The notes below the pieces were generated by a model. It searched no databases. It saw nothing but the letters and a program-made list of their open reading frames with translations, and had not been told where the DNA came from. A stretch of DNA of 64,000 bases from Holothuria scabra. Taxonomy: Eukaryota; Echinodermata; Holothuroidea; Aspidochirotida; Holothuriidae. The DNA is taken from positions 11,832,922 to 11,896,921 of the forward strand of contig CM074185.1 of NCBI GenBank assembly GCA_037179385.1. The letters are read 5' to 3'. Made by a program: the position numbers and the translations under genes. This document shows positions 30,636-42,479 of this stretch, piece by piece. Within the stretch, counting starts at the first letter, position 1. Every line of letters begins with the position of its first letter.

Positions 30636-31852
30636 CTCATTATTGAACGCAAAAAGATCTAACGTTAGATGCAGCTTATGCTGTTTGATGGGAAAAAAAT
30701 AACCTTCATCGTTAGTCTTCAATCTTGCTCTTCCATTTGATAACAACCCGGTAGAAATCATTCACGACAGGATTTTTTCGGTGAAATTTCACTAATTAGA
30801 GCGCTAATTACAATAGACAGAAACTTCATCTACTTTTTTCGGCTAAACTCTTATGCAAAGACAACGGGCTCTTATCTCAAATTGACCAATCACAATGAAA
30901 GAAATGAATGACGTAAAATTATGCCTACCCTTTGACACGACGATGAACGTATTGCCAATGTATCACACATGTTGTGTACATGCATTACAGATCCTTTCAC
31001 AACCGTTCCCAATACAGAATGACAGTTAGTTTCACACATATGTAACCCAAAGACTGTTTTTGAATGCCAAGCCACAGCATCAAATCAAAGAGAAAGGGAA
31101 CATTATCTTGAAACTTGGGACGGATTAAAGTAGCACAATCAGGGACAAAATTAAAAACTGAACGATGGAGCCGAAACAAGTGAAAAGGAATTTGTCACTG
31201 AATCTGGGTTCACAAATGAAACGAACGAATTGCGCAGCCGGTTCGATGCGATGCGGCAAATTGGACACGTAAAGGCCGTTCGAATAACGTATGTATCAAT
31301 TGAACGAAATTTCACTGTCTGCTTTGTTTACGTTTTGCTTGACTCCTTCTCAAAATGACCTTCTGAATATGCATCAAATTCATTGGGCGGAGCTAGAGCA
31401 AGATAATAAGGCAGAATAGCGTTTGGAAACCGTTGAAATCTTTTCGAATTTTTTCGAAATTTTGCTCATTTTCAGAGAAAAGACTAAAGTATGTCAGTTT
31501 TTAAAGCTTTTTAGTTGCGGTGCCTGCCTTGCAGGCAAACGCAACTAATGCAGTTACTATCGAGATGTCAATTTCTGACTTTTCCGGCACTTTATTTCTA
31601 TCTCCTTCTAGATGCTTTGTGGTATCGAAATACGGTTTAGTGCAATTTGTAGGGATGGTACTTCTCTTTCGTGTTTTTAAGTTTTGGTGGAAATATGATT
31701 TTCGTGAGAGTGTAAAATTGGGTTTTTTTCATGTAAAATTTGCAAACGTGTTCTATTTTTAGTAACAATCTTGCGGAAAAACCAGGTCCGTGTGTACTCT
31801 GGGGAATAATATGTTGTTTAATTTAGCACGGCGCCATCATTTTGGTTGTTTT

Positions 31853-34800
31853 TTAGGTGCGGTGCCTGCCTTGCAGGCAACCGCAACTAATGCAGTTACT
31901 ATCGCGAAGTCAATGTCTGAATTTCCGGCACTTTATTTCTATCTCCTTCTAGATGCTTTGTGGTATCGAAATACGGTTTAGTGCAATTTGTAGGGATGGT
32001 ACTTCTCTTTCGTGTTTTTTAAGTTTGGTGGAAATATGACTTTCGTGAGAGTGTAAAATTGGGGTTTTCTTCATGTAAAATTTGCAAACGTGTTCTATTT
32101 TTAGTAACAATCTTGCGGAAAAACCAGGTCCGTGTGTACTCTGGGGAATAATATGTTGTTTAATTTGACACAGCGCCATCATTTTGGTTTTTTTTTTTTT
32201 AATTCATCGAGGTGTTTAGTGAATTTTGAGTATTTATAAGAGGATTTCTTTGTAGAAATTTATTATTTCCAAGTGACATGGTCAGGGTTGCTGTGGAGTA
32301 AAAACTTTGATAGTTTAAAGGAGTTTTGTTCACTGTTTTTTCAGAAAGTTTCTGTTGGAGGGAAACAATTGTTATTGGTAGGTAAATATTATTTGTATGA
32401 GTTGGCGAGTATTAATATTTGTGTTATATCAAGGTGTCTGGTCATGGTAAATTTTTTATTTTAAAGTTTAAAATTATGTGGAGAATATAACAATGCCCAA
32501 GAAGGGCCGTTCAAAGATTTTTTATAGAAAGGAAAGGTTGGCAACAGCGAAAAAGAAAGTATGGGGTGAATTTCAAGATAAAAGTTATGAAGGGGAGAAA
32601 AATGATGATGTCAGAGTTGGGAACAAACAAAAAAAGGCTCTAGTGGATATGAAAAGAGTCAGAGGTGTGATGATGGGGAAAGTAGGGAACATGACGATCG
32701 TGATGTATTATTTATACGTTCCGAAAGATCTACATGTACATTTTATTTTTTCGTTGTTGTGGGTGGTAATTGTTTTTTTTTTCGGTGTTTGGCATTATCG
32801 GTTTCAGGGGTAAAAGATAATCATCTTTATTTAGGACAAGTCATTGTAAGTTCATTATGTAACCCTCCACATATTTACACCACGAGCTGCCATTGCTCAG
32901 AAGTTCCACTAAAGAAGAATGCTCAAAAAACCAAATTCAGGAGGCAACGTTCTTGGGGATATTTATACATTTAGGGAGAAGAGCACATCATAAGATGAAG
33001 AAGTGTTAACATGAATACATAGTTTAATGTAAAGAGTAGTCACGGTAGGGTTTTAACATGTTCATTCATATCATATATTTGTATGTGATGAGAGCAACCA
33101 TTTTTTATTACGTTGGGCGGTGATCTGTTTGAGATATTGGGAAGAGGTTTGCATGAAAGAAGGTTTTGCACAATCATTCAGGGACTACTTTGGGTCTTCT
33201 GTTGGGGGGCGAAGCCCTTGAAAACCAACTGATTTGGTCTTTTTAAAGGCCATGGATAGTTCATCTCTGGTCAAAAATGTCTTGATTTTGAAATGGTTAT
33301 TTAAAATTTTTTGGGGCCATATGACAGTTTGGATTTTCTTTTTTTACTTGAGGACTGAAGCAAAGGCATCCCTTGCCTTCTCCGGGATTTACGTCACTGT
33401 TGATTGCCTTATCATTTTTTTTTATATTTATGTTAAACGAACGTAAACATTCAATTTGGACCGTTTGTAGAGGGTTTAGTTTGTTGGCTTACACAACGAA
33501 GTTTTGAACAGGTACAAGAAATTTCGCAATTGTAAATTTTTAGCCAGGTGGTTCATTTCGTAAATGGTAAAGTAGCAAGGCACTTATTTATAAGCTAGTT
33601 ATGCTCTTATTTCTTATGTCACTGGCTGTGGTGTTATCAGCGAAACGTTTATTTTTCATAAAGTCCGTTTTTTTGTTTGGAAGTGATTTGTTGAGCTATT
33701 GCATATGGGTGGTTGGAATGATGAAATTTGTCATTTACGGAGTTTTTTACTAGACAGTGCAGTCTTATTCATAGACCTGGCTTTCTTATTGCTTTTACAT
33801 ATTTTAAGTTAACGGTTGATCAGTTGCGAGTCGTGGCCATACATAAACTTGCTATATAATTATCTTTATTAGAAAAAGAAATACATGGAAATTATTAAAA
33901 CAATTTTTATAAAGTGCAATGGCAACAGTTCTCTTCCGTAGTAAGAAGTCTCCGTCAGAAAGGCGACAAGAAGTTCTTGATATAGAGTGTAGGAAGAAGC
34001 GAGACTGTTTAATGATGTGATGACAGACGAATCGCCGCTAATAGTTATAAACTAGGGACATCGGTATTTTGGTATTCGGGTTTCACGAAGGGACGTATAG
34101 ATGTTGCAATTTATCTTTTATGATTTGTAAGTGATTGACTCGTTTCTCTGATTTGTGGAGGTCAACGTCGTTCAAGTGTCTATATACATTACTGAACTTA
34201 AAAGTTACTGGCGAAGGGTTAGTAGTGACGTATGTGTACGGGATTAATATAAATTGGAGAAACAGTGACAATAGGCCTACGGCCAGAGTGAAATATCATC
34301 ATATTAACATTTATGTTGTGAGAATGTAGGTGTAAGTAACGCTGACAAAGGAATTTTTACTTTGCTGTTTTATATATATTTTTTTTTTATTTTATTTCAT
34401 CATTCGTAAAGATTATGGTAAATCTGAGATATCGACAAATTCTTTTGATTCTCATTAACTTGTTAATATATGATGTTACTTACAACAATGTTTTATTAGA
34501 AAACCTAAATTTTTCTTAAGCAACTAGAATTTTTATATTTATCTTTATAGAAATCGAAATTTTAGTCGAATCTTTTCAGTGAAACTGAGATCTTCAATAT
34601 TTTCCGTAAAACAAGCAAAAGAAATATTTATGACACGTTTTTTGCGTTTGATTTTTTGTGGGCAAATTCTAACGTATTCTCTGTGACTGGGCTTAAGATG
34701 TTACGTTAATGTACGAGCAAGGGGAGGGGCGGCAGAAATAAATTTTAGTGATGTAAGAGTAGTTGTCTTATAGTTTTGTGTAAGCTGAGAGTAAACTTGG

Positions 34801-35555
34801 TGCGGGGCGTACAGAACTTTTTAAAAGCCATTAATCATAAGAAATTCTTTATGTTCAACATTGGAATTTTTTTCCTTTTGTTCATTAACATAAATCCATC
34901 TTCAACCAAGTGACTACAACGTTACTGTCATACAGACTCATTATCGTTTCCAACATTACGTCATACCAGTGTACTCTACCTGTATTCACTAAATAGCTAA
35001 ACTAATGGCATGTTTTTCCTTATTAACTGCACAACTTAAAATATAATTTTGACTAACGCCTGTTTGGTCGAATGGTCTGTCTTGAGCCTTTGGCGCTTTA
35101 CCATCTTTTATCAGAAACCATCATGCTGTACAAGCAGTTACTAAGGAGCCGGGACATTAGGGATACCTTATACTGAATGCACAAGCAACAGCTTGCAAAG
35201 GACATTTGAACTGTTATCTGATGAGACGTTTTGCTCTTTCTACAGTTCTAAATCAACTGCTGTATCACCTTTTCCTGATTCACTGTCAACTATGAGTTCA
35301 AAATGAGCAAACCTCATTATAACGGCAATTGAGTATTTCTTTGGTGTATTCCACGTTCCACCTCAACCACATTTCTAAAGTGAATGGACAATGTTCCTGG
35401 ATTACAAGTGTGGAACTAAACTTAGCTGCTATTGGGCAAAACATAATACAAGTATTTTGGAACGGTATTTTTGCCCCCCTAAAATATAAAATCACCTTTA
35501 AAGTACAAGACGACTTGGTTTGTCGGCATCGCAACTCGTCTAGACGTTCGTCTTG
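31853..35555 (+). mobile_element. Inner Helentron/HINE-like element Y nested in X
   Basis: Starts TTAGGTGCGGTGCC inside a T-tract of X and ends ...CTAGACGTTCGTCTTG at 35555. X then resumes with TTTAATTCATCG. It has the same 5' hairpin (GCGGTGCCTGC-CTT-GCAGGCA), the same subterminal GGCATCGCAACT (35525-35536) and the same terminal hairpin (35542-35553) as X. About 3.7 kb. The apparent 3.36-kb tandem duplication (32199.. and 35557..) is explained by this nesting. X lacks about 270 bp present in Y at 34497-34784. Confidence 0.62.
32493..32813 (+). CDS. Basic ORF inside element Y, unknown
   Basis: ATG at 32493, frame starting MPKKGRSKIFYRKERLATAK and remaining lysine/arginine-rich for about 60 residues, then hydrophobic and low-complexity. 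The matching region of X (35854 onward) is broken by a poly-T expansion. It may be the start of a decayed element-encoded protein with a basic N-terminus. No domain recognised. Confidence 0.25.
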   Translation: MPKKGRSKIFYRKERLATAKKKVWGEFQDKSYEGEKNDDVRVGNKQKKALVDMKRVRGVMMGKVGNMTIVMYYLYVPKDLHVHFIFSLLWVVIVFFFGVWHYRFQG

Positions 35556-38500
35556 TTTAATTCATCGAGGTGTTTAGTGAATTTTGAGCATTCATATGAG
35601 GATTTCTTTGTAGAGATTTATTCTTTTCAAGTGACATGGTCGGGGTTGCTGTGGAGTAAAAAGTTTGATAGTTTAGAGGAGTTTTGTTCACTGTTTTTTC
35701 ATGAAGTAAGTCTCTGTTGGAGGGAAACATTTTTATTGGTAGGTAAATATTATTTGTATAAGATGGCGAGTATTAATAATTGTGTTATATCAAGGTGTCT
35801 GGTTATGGTAAATTTGTTATTTTAAAGTTTAAAACTATGTGGAGAATATAACAATGCTCAAGAAGGGCCGTTCAAAGATTTTTTTTTTTTTTTTTTTGTA
35901 GAAAGGAAAGGTTGGCAACAAAGAAAAAGAAAGTATGCGGGTGAATTTCAAGATAAAAGTTATGAAGGGGAGAAAAATGATGATGTCAGAGTTGGGATCA
36001 AACAAAAAAAGGCTCTAGTGGATATGAAAATAGTCAGAGGTGTGATGATGGGGAAAGTAGGGAACATGACGATCGTAATGTATTATTTACACGTTCCGAA
36101 AGATCTACATGTACATTTTATTTTTTCGTTGTTGTGGGTGGTAATTGTTTTTTCGGTGTTTGGCATTATTGGTTACAGGGAAGATGATCATCTTCATTTA
36201 AGACAAGTCATTGTAAGTTCATTATGTACCCCGCCTCCACATATTTACGCCGCGAGTTGCCATTGCTCAGAAGCTCAACTAAAGAAGAATGCTTAAAAAC
36301 CAAATTCAGGGGGAATGTTCTTGGGGATATTTATACATTTAGGAAGAAGAGCACATCATAAGATGAAGAAGTGTTAACATGAACAAATAGTTTAATGTAA
36401 AGAGTAGTCACGGTAGGGTTTTAACATGTTCATTCATATCTTGTTTTATATTTGCATGTGATGAGAGCAACCATTTTTTATTACGCTGGACGGTGATCTG
36501 TTTGAGATATTGGGAAGAGGTCTGCATGTATGAAGGTTTTGCACAATCATTCAGGGACTGCTTTGGGTCTTCTGTTGGGGGAGAAGCCCTTGAAAACCAA
36601 CTGATTTGGTCTTTTTAAAGGCCATGGATAGTTCATCTCTTGTCAAAAATGTGTTGATTTTGAAATGTTTATTTAAAATTTTGAGGGGGCCATATGACAG
36701 TTTGGCTTTCCTTTTTTTACTTGAGGAAGCAAAGACATCCCTTGCCTCCTCCGGGATTTACGTCACTGTAAAACAATTAAAAATGATTGCCTTATCATTT
36801 TTTATATTTATGTTAAACGAACGTAAACATTATATTAAATTTGGACCGTTTGTAGAGGGTTTAGATTGTTGGCTTACACAACAAAGTTTTGAACAGGTAC
36901 AAGAAAATTCGCAATTGTAAATTTTTAGCCACGTGGTTCATTTCGTAAATGGTAAAGTAGCAAGGCACTTATTTATAAGCTAGTTATGCTCTTATTTGTT
37001 ATGTCACTGGCTGTGGTGTTATCAGCGAAACGTTTATTTTTCATGAAGTCCGTTTTTTCTTTGAAAGTGATTTGTTGAGCTATTGCATATGGGTGGTTGG
37101 AATGATGAAATTTGTCTTTTACGGAGTTTTTTACTAGACAGTGCAGTCTTATTCATAGACCTGGCTTTCTTATTGCTTTTACATATTTTAGGTTATCGCT
37201 TGATCAGTTGCGAGTCGTGGCATACATAAACTTGCTATATTATTATTTTTATTACAAAAAGAAATGCATGGAAATTATTAAAACAATTTTTATATAGTGC
37301 AATGCCAACAGTTTTGTTCCGTAGTAAGAAGTCACTGTCAGAAAGGCGACAAGTTCTTGATACAGAGTGTAGGAAGAAGCGAAACTGTTTAATGATGTGA
37401 TGACAGACGAATCGCCGTTAATAGTTAAAAACTAGGGACATCGATATTTTTGGTATTCGGGTTTCATGAAGGGACGTATAGATGTTGCAATTTATCTTTT
37501 ATGATTTGTAAGTGATTGATTCGGTTCTCTGATTTGTGGAGGTCAACGTCGTTCAAGTGTCTATACATTACTGAACTAAGAAATTACCGGCGAAGGGTTA
37601 GTAGTGACGTATGTGTGCGGGATTAATATAAATTGGAGAAACAGTGACAATAGGCCTAAGGCTAGAGTGAAATATCGTCATATTAACATTTATGTTGAGG
37701 GAATGTAGGTGTAAGTAACGCTGACAAAGGAATTTTTACTTTGCTGTTTTATATTTTTTTAAATTTTATTTCATCATTTGTAAAGATTATGGTAAATCTG
37801 AGATATCGACATTTCCTTTGATTCTCGTTAACTTGTTATTACATGCTACTTACAAAAAATTTTTATTAGGAAAGCTGAGAGTAAATTTGGTGCGGAGCGT
37901 ACAGAACTTTTTAAAAACCATTGATCTTTAAAAATTCTTTATGTTCAACATTGGAAATCTTTTTCTTTTGTTCATTAACATAAATCCATCTTCAACCAAG
38001 TGACTTCAAAGTTACTGTCATGTACATAGAGACTCATTATCTTTTCCAACATTACGTCATAACAGTGTACTCTACCTGTATTCACTAAACAGTTAAACAG
38101 ATGGCATGTTTTTCCTTATTAACTGCACTACTTATAATACAATTTTGACTAACGTCTGTTTGGTCGAATGGTCTGTCTTGAGCCTTTGGCGCTTTACCAT
38201 CTTTTATCAGAAACCCTCATGCTGTACAAGGAGTTACTAAGGAGCCGGGACATTAGGGATACCTTATATTGAATGCACAAGAAACAGCTTGTAAAGGACG
38301 TTTGAAATGTTATCTGATGTGACATTTTGCTCTTTCTACAGTTCTAAATCAACTGCTGTATCATCTTTTCCTGATTTTCTGTCAACTATGAGTTCAAAAT
38401 GAGCAAACCTCATTATACCGGCAATCGAGTATTTCTTTGGTGTGTTACACGTTCCACCTCAACCACAGTTCTAAAGTGAATGAACAATGTTCCTGGATTA

Positions 38501-38734
38501 CAAGTGTGGAACTTAACTTAGCTGCTATTGGGCAAAACACAATAAAAGTATTTTGGAATGGTATTTTTGTCCCCCTAAAATATAAAATCACCTTTAAAGT
38601 ACAAGACAACTTGGTTTGTCGGCACCGCAACTCGCCTAGACGTTCGTCTTGTTACATATGTATGGAGTACAGCCCATACATTTGATGAACACTGGAAACG
38701 TAAAAATAACAGCATAAGCTGCTTTAAGTTAAGG

Positions 38735-39390
38735 TAGCGGACCACTTACTCCATTACTCGTACCTGGGAAAATGTTTACTGACAGATTGAGTGCCTTAAA
38801 TTTTGTAAGATGTTGTTTCTTAATGTATTCCGTATAAAATATGATTGACTTTTTCCTTTGAATTTTGTAGATAAAGAGTGGAAATACAGACTGTGGGAAA
38901 TTCATATCAATTTGACCAATTTTACTATGGCTCCACTCTCTGAAATAGTGCCGTCTCTGAGTATAGCTACTGGAGGGAAACACCTACCTATCATTCATGG
39001 CTCTCTAGCTCAAAATTTCAGTGGTTATTTGCATGGAACTTTGAAAAGTGCCATAAAAGCCCACATTGTGAGCTTCTATCCAGAGGGGTGGCGTTTCCCA
39101 GTTGAAAACTTCTTCAGCTTGGAGCTAGCTGGGGGCACGGAAATGTCCTTACGTAGTATGTAAGTCAATGGGACATGCAATTACCGGCTTACTTCTTTAC
39201 GGTTGCAGGTATTGAAATATGAATTCCTCGACTTTTTGTCATCTGAATGTACTAAATATCGTAACTATTTTGTTCTTATAAATCAGCCACCTGTGACCGT
39301 CCACTTGTGCGGCATGTATGTTTGTCTTTACATCTTGGAAAAACCATTTTTTCTATTTTCCATGCTAATTTCCATCTTGCTTGTCACTCC
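38735..39390. other. Unclassified region with a 101-codon open frame
   Basis: The frame at 38858-39163 reads through a sequence preceded by a pyrimidine-poor, acceptor-like TTTTGTAG. No domain was recognised. The end shares GTAAGTCAATGG with the nested element at 44330. Probably repeat-derived. Confidence 0.25.
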
Positions 39391-39399
39391 AGACCACTT

Positions 39400-39590
39400 T
39401 GTCACGAATGATGTTAATATCTTTACAACCAACTGCGTTGAATACCTGGTTCTATTAATCGACGATCAGCTATGCTTTCAGCAAAATATTGATGATCTCT
39501 CAGTGTAGTAACCTTGCTGGAATCTTTTATCGCCTTAGGATATCATTTAGACTCCTGCTGTAGCAACCCAGTTATATAACTCACTTTTTT
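39400..39590 (+). pseudogene. LINE reverse-transcriptase fragment (CR1/Jockey-like)
   Basis: Reads NCVEYLVLLIDDQLCFQQNI DDLSV, two stops, then NLAGIFYRLRISF. This is the conserved stretch 'YLG..ID..L.F..HI..L..K......G.L.RLR' downstream of the RT domain in CR1/Jockey-group LINEs. It is interrupted after about 39590 by 2.1 kb of unrelated sequence and may continue at 41700. Confidence 0.75.
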
Positions 39591-39639
39591 TCTAATTTGT
39601 CTTATGGTATGGATCCAGATATATAGCATGACTAAACCA

Positions 39640-40590
39640 ATTCTTGGGCCAGCCTGAGGGGTGGCGCCAGGATTTGCCCAAAAGGGGGGAGGCAAGTTCC
39701 CGGACAGGGGGCCAGCATTTCAAGGCCCCGAAAAAGGCGATGAGTTGATTCCGGTGCAGGAAGTGGCTTTGCAGAATTTGAGCCGCTCTTACTTTTGGCT
39801 TTCTCTTTAACAAATACTTAAAAATCTGGAGATAATTTTGAATAAAAAAATTGAAATATTTGATAGAAATGTATCTTTTGTATCGACTATTAAAAATTTG
39901 GTGTGTTTATTGAGGAATCTGTCCAGGCTTCATATGGGCAAAATCAAAAATGTTCATGATAGCAACAGCTGAAATTCTTTTGGGGTTATATATTTTGTCA
40001 CACTAGGTCTACCTACTAAGGCCGCAAGATGAGAACAGAAGACTAGTTCTTTCAAAAATCTTCCCCTTCTTTCAACGAAGATGTGAAAATTTAAATCTTA
40101 TTATATTGGAGAAATTTTGTAATTTACTAGAAATTTGTTTTTTGGTAACTTAAAGGTAATAATGAAAAATTGTTTTTTTATTAAGTGATATGCATTTCAA
40201 GAGGAAAATCAGGTAGAATGTCGGGGTGACTAACGGAGTTGACTTTGATTAATTATTGTACGGACTATCCATAGAAATTCGGAAATTTTGCCAGTTTTAA
40301 CAATCCGAAGCTTATACTGGAGAAAATAGTAATTTTGTAACAGATTTGGGTTTTTTTTTTATAGAAGAATGTTACCTTCCTATATGAAAAATCAGGTAGG
40401 GGTGATTTGTAGTTTTGTTGGGTTATCGAATATCGTCATGTAAATTAAGGCCCTCGGACCATACCTGAAAAAAATTTCCAGCCGAAAAAGTTTGGCTTCC
40501 GATGTATTTGAAGTTTTATGTTTTATATATTGGCATAGGCGTACTTGAGTGTTTCAGTAAGTTGGGAGGGGCAGAATTGTCTTTTTTGTG
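39640..40590. other. Insert between two LINE fragments, unclassified
   Basis: Begins with a G-rich GGTGGCGCCAGGATTTG motif (39660) similar to that at 51455. The rest is AT-rich and non-coding. Possibly a transposon inserted into the LINE, but no ends were identified. Confidence 0.3.
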
Positions 40591-40599
40591 CGAAAATAT

Positions 40600-40790
40600 A
40601 ATCCTGCCCGAAAGACCATGTAAGAACCCCGAGACAGCATGAAATGGCATTTTATAGGCTCGTAACTAGGAACAAAACAGTCATTATTTTGAGCTTTCCT
40701 TTGAAATGTAAGTTTCACTTCAATAGAAAAAACCCAACTTTTTAAGTGATCAGAAAATTACCAGACTGATAAAAGTATACAATTAGATGT
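40600..40790 (+). repeat. Dispersed repeat (TTTTGAGCTTTCCTTTG family), copy 1
   Basis: Shares CAGTCATTATTTTGAGCTTT and flanking sequence with 46330-46530 (+) and, in reverse, 48365-48545 and 58495-58640. No ORF. Confidence 0.6.
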
Positions 40791-41699
40791 AATGGTCTTG
40801 TGTCTTTTCGGGGGAAACTATGCAACGGAAATGGGAAAACATACCCATTATTTTGACTCTGTTAAGAATCTTCGTTGTATTCAATTGCAAGGTCCACTAA
40901 ATGGATGAGATTTTCTACGTAACTCCCCGAACTCCGGACTAAACTTCCAACGTATTTGAAAATATGTCACGTTACATTGGGTGGCTTCAAATAAATTTTC
41001 AGTCAGACTTATGGGGAAACATTCTCACACTACTGTTTATTATTATGTGTAGCTGAAAAAGGCCTGGCCAAGATTTCATTACCGTTGCTAGAACTAGGCT
41101 GTCGGGGCAGGCCAGATGACAGACCATTGGGCAGTGCAAGCACATGAACAACGGCTCGTCCGTTCGTATAAGGAAAATTCAGAATTGTGAGTTACCTTGA
41201 AGAATATTGTCTTCTATGGTGAGCAAAATCAATAAGATCACACTGGTGACTGAAGTTTATCAGGCCCACATCTTTTATCATGGACCTAAAGATGAATGTT
41301 CCCCAACGAAAGTGGATTTTCTCATCGACGGTGGGGGGGGGGGGGGGGGCGCAAACTTCGTCGACGGGAGAACGGCCTTGCACGCACGGATTGGAGATGG
41401 GAAGAGGGATGGCAGAGCTAGTAAGGAGTGAATGATTAAAAACCGATTCAGAAATGTATTAAAATGGGGTTACGATAGAAAAAGTGTTTGAAAATCGATT
41501 CCGATATGTATTTAAAGAGCATTACAAAACAAAAATATGTTCAAGATCGCCTACCCAGTAACTTCTGTCCTTGTATGTTTTTTATTTTTATTATTTTTAT
41601 TTATTATTTTAATGCTCCCTGAAGAAACAGGCGACCTTCCCGACGGGGACCCAGTTTTCCTCGACCGGGGTATGGTCGCCGCCCCCCTCCCCACTGGCG

Positions 41700-42000
41700 C
41701 CACCCCTGTCTCAAACCCCTACAAGTTGTTCAGAATAAGATTTTATAAACTTTTACTTTCAAAGACCGGCACTACCACACGAATACACTGCATAGAAACC
41801 TGTAGCATTCTTAAGATCGACGATATTCATATATTAAAAATGTGTTCTTTTATCTCTGAGTATACAGTATTTAGTAAAGTTGTTAACACTAGTTTTCTAC
41901 CAGTTCTCGCCCTACGACTGGAACTAACGCTCTCCTTTCGGTTAGTAGGCACCATACTGTACATGTTAAGTTATTGTTGATTTACTATTGTTATAAACTT
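41700..42000 (+). pseudogene. LINE C-terminal fragment (CR1/Jockey-like)
   Basis: The frame reads LFRIRFYKLLLSKTGTTTRI then CSILKIDDIHILKMCSFISE YTVF. This matches the C-terminal segment of CR1/Jockey-group proteins (usually 'LQNR.IR.I......LNILKI.DI..L..CKF.Y'). Same strand and correct order relative to 39400-39590, so probably one element split by a later insertion. Confidence 0.68.
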
Positions 42001-42270
42001 ATAAACTTTGGAATTTTCTCCCCCAATGCAATTTAAAATGCTAGAACATATGCTACTTTTAAGTGTAAAGAAAAATTACCCAATATATCAGTAAACTTAC
42101 TAAGTATCCCTTTCTTTGTTTCTTTCTTGGTTGTTTTTTGTCGTTTCTTCATTCTCTTTTTCCTTTGTTGTTTAATCTATTTCAAGGACACTAGCTAGCT
42201 CGTTAAACAATTGTTTTTCTAGTGTCCCTGCACTCCTGTATTTCTGTTTATATTTGCACGGGCGAAATAA

Positions 42271-42416
42271 CTAAATGAATGAATGAATGAATGAATGAAT
42301 GAATGAATGAATGAATGAATGAATGAATGAATGAATGAATGAATGAATGAATGAATGAATGAATGGAATGAATGAATGAATGAATGAATGAATGAATGAA
42401 TGAATGAATGAATGAA
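42271..42416. repeat. (ATGA)n microsatellite
   Basis: About 35 uninterrupted tetranucleotide units with one slip (GAATGGAATG near 42362). Immediately preceded by GGGCGAAATAACTAA, a LINE-tail-like sequence. It may be the expanded 3' tail of the LINE fragment upstream. The open frames across it are artefacts. Confidence 0.95.
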
Positions 42417-42479
42417 AAAGTTGATGGATGAATAAATTAATTAATTTGTATGTTAATTGGGTCAAGTCCTCCGCCATAA

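Larger units (their letters stand above)
31511..38651 (+). mobile_element. Outer Helentron/HINE-like element X (contains element Y)
   Basis: Starts TTAGTTGCGGTGCC after a T-tract and ends ...CTAGACGTTCGTCTTG before TTACAT. Near its 3' end is GGCACCGCAACT (38621-38632), the inverted copy of the 5' start. It is followed by the small hairpin AGACG-TT-CGTCT (38638-38649) two bases from the end. An asymmetric terminal/subterminal inverted repeat, a 3' hairpin, T|T insertion and no TSD are the published hallmarks of Helentron-type rolling-circle elements. X itself is 31511-31852 plus 35556-38651 (about 3.4 kb). No Rep-helicase is seen, so it is non-autonomous. Classification is inference. Confidence 0.6.
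30664..38727. mobile_element. TTAA element E2 (inverted relative of E1), split by a 7.14-kb insertion
   Basis: 30664-31510 plus 38652-38727 together match E1 (11552-12573) in reverse orientation. The left end GCAGCTTATGCTGTT (with TTAA mutated to TTAG) and the right end AACAGCATAAGCTGCTTTAA correspond. E2 lacks the hAT-like MITE of E1. The segment 31511-38651 has no counterpart in E1 and interrupts a T-tract (GCTTTTT/ACAT). Confidence 0.87.

Noticed and set aside
30110..30640. Open frames of 72 and 92 codons across the GCACAGGATTCG array
   Set aside because: Both simply translate the minisatellite inside a foldback element; the frame is periodic, not gene-like.
32199..38651. Simple tandem duplication of a 3.36-kb unit
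   Set aside because: The duplicated head (342 bp), the T-tract junctions and both 3' ends are better explained by one element inserted in another; kept as the alternative.
38858..39163. 101-codon ORF after an acceptor-like TTTTGTAG
   Set aside because: No homologous domain recognised, and it lies between transposon boundaries; kept only as an unclassified region.
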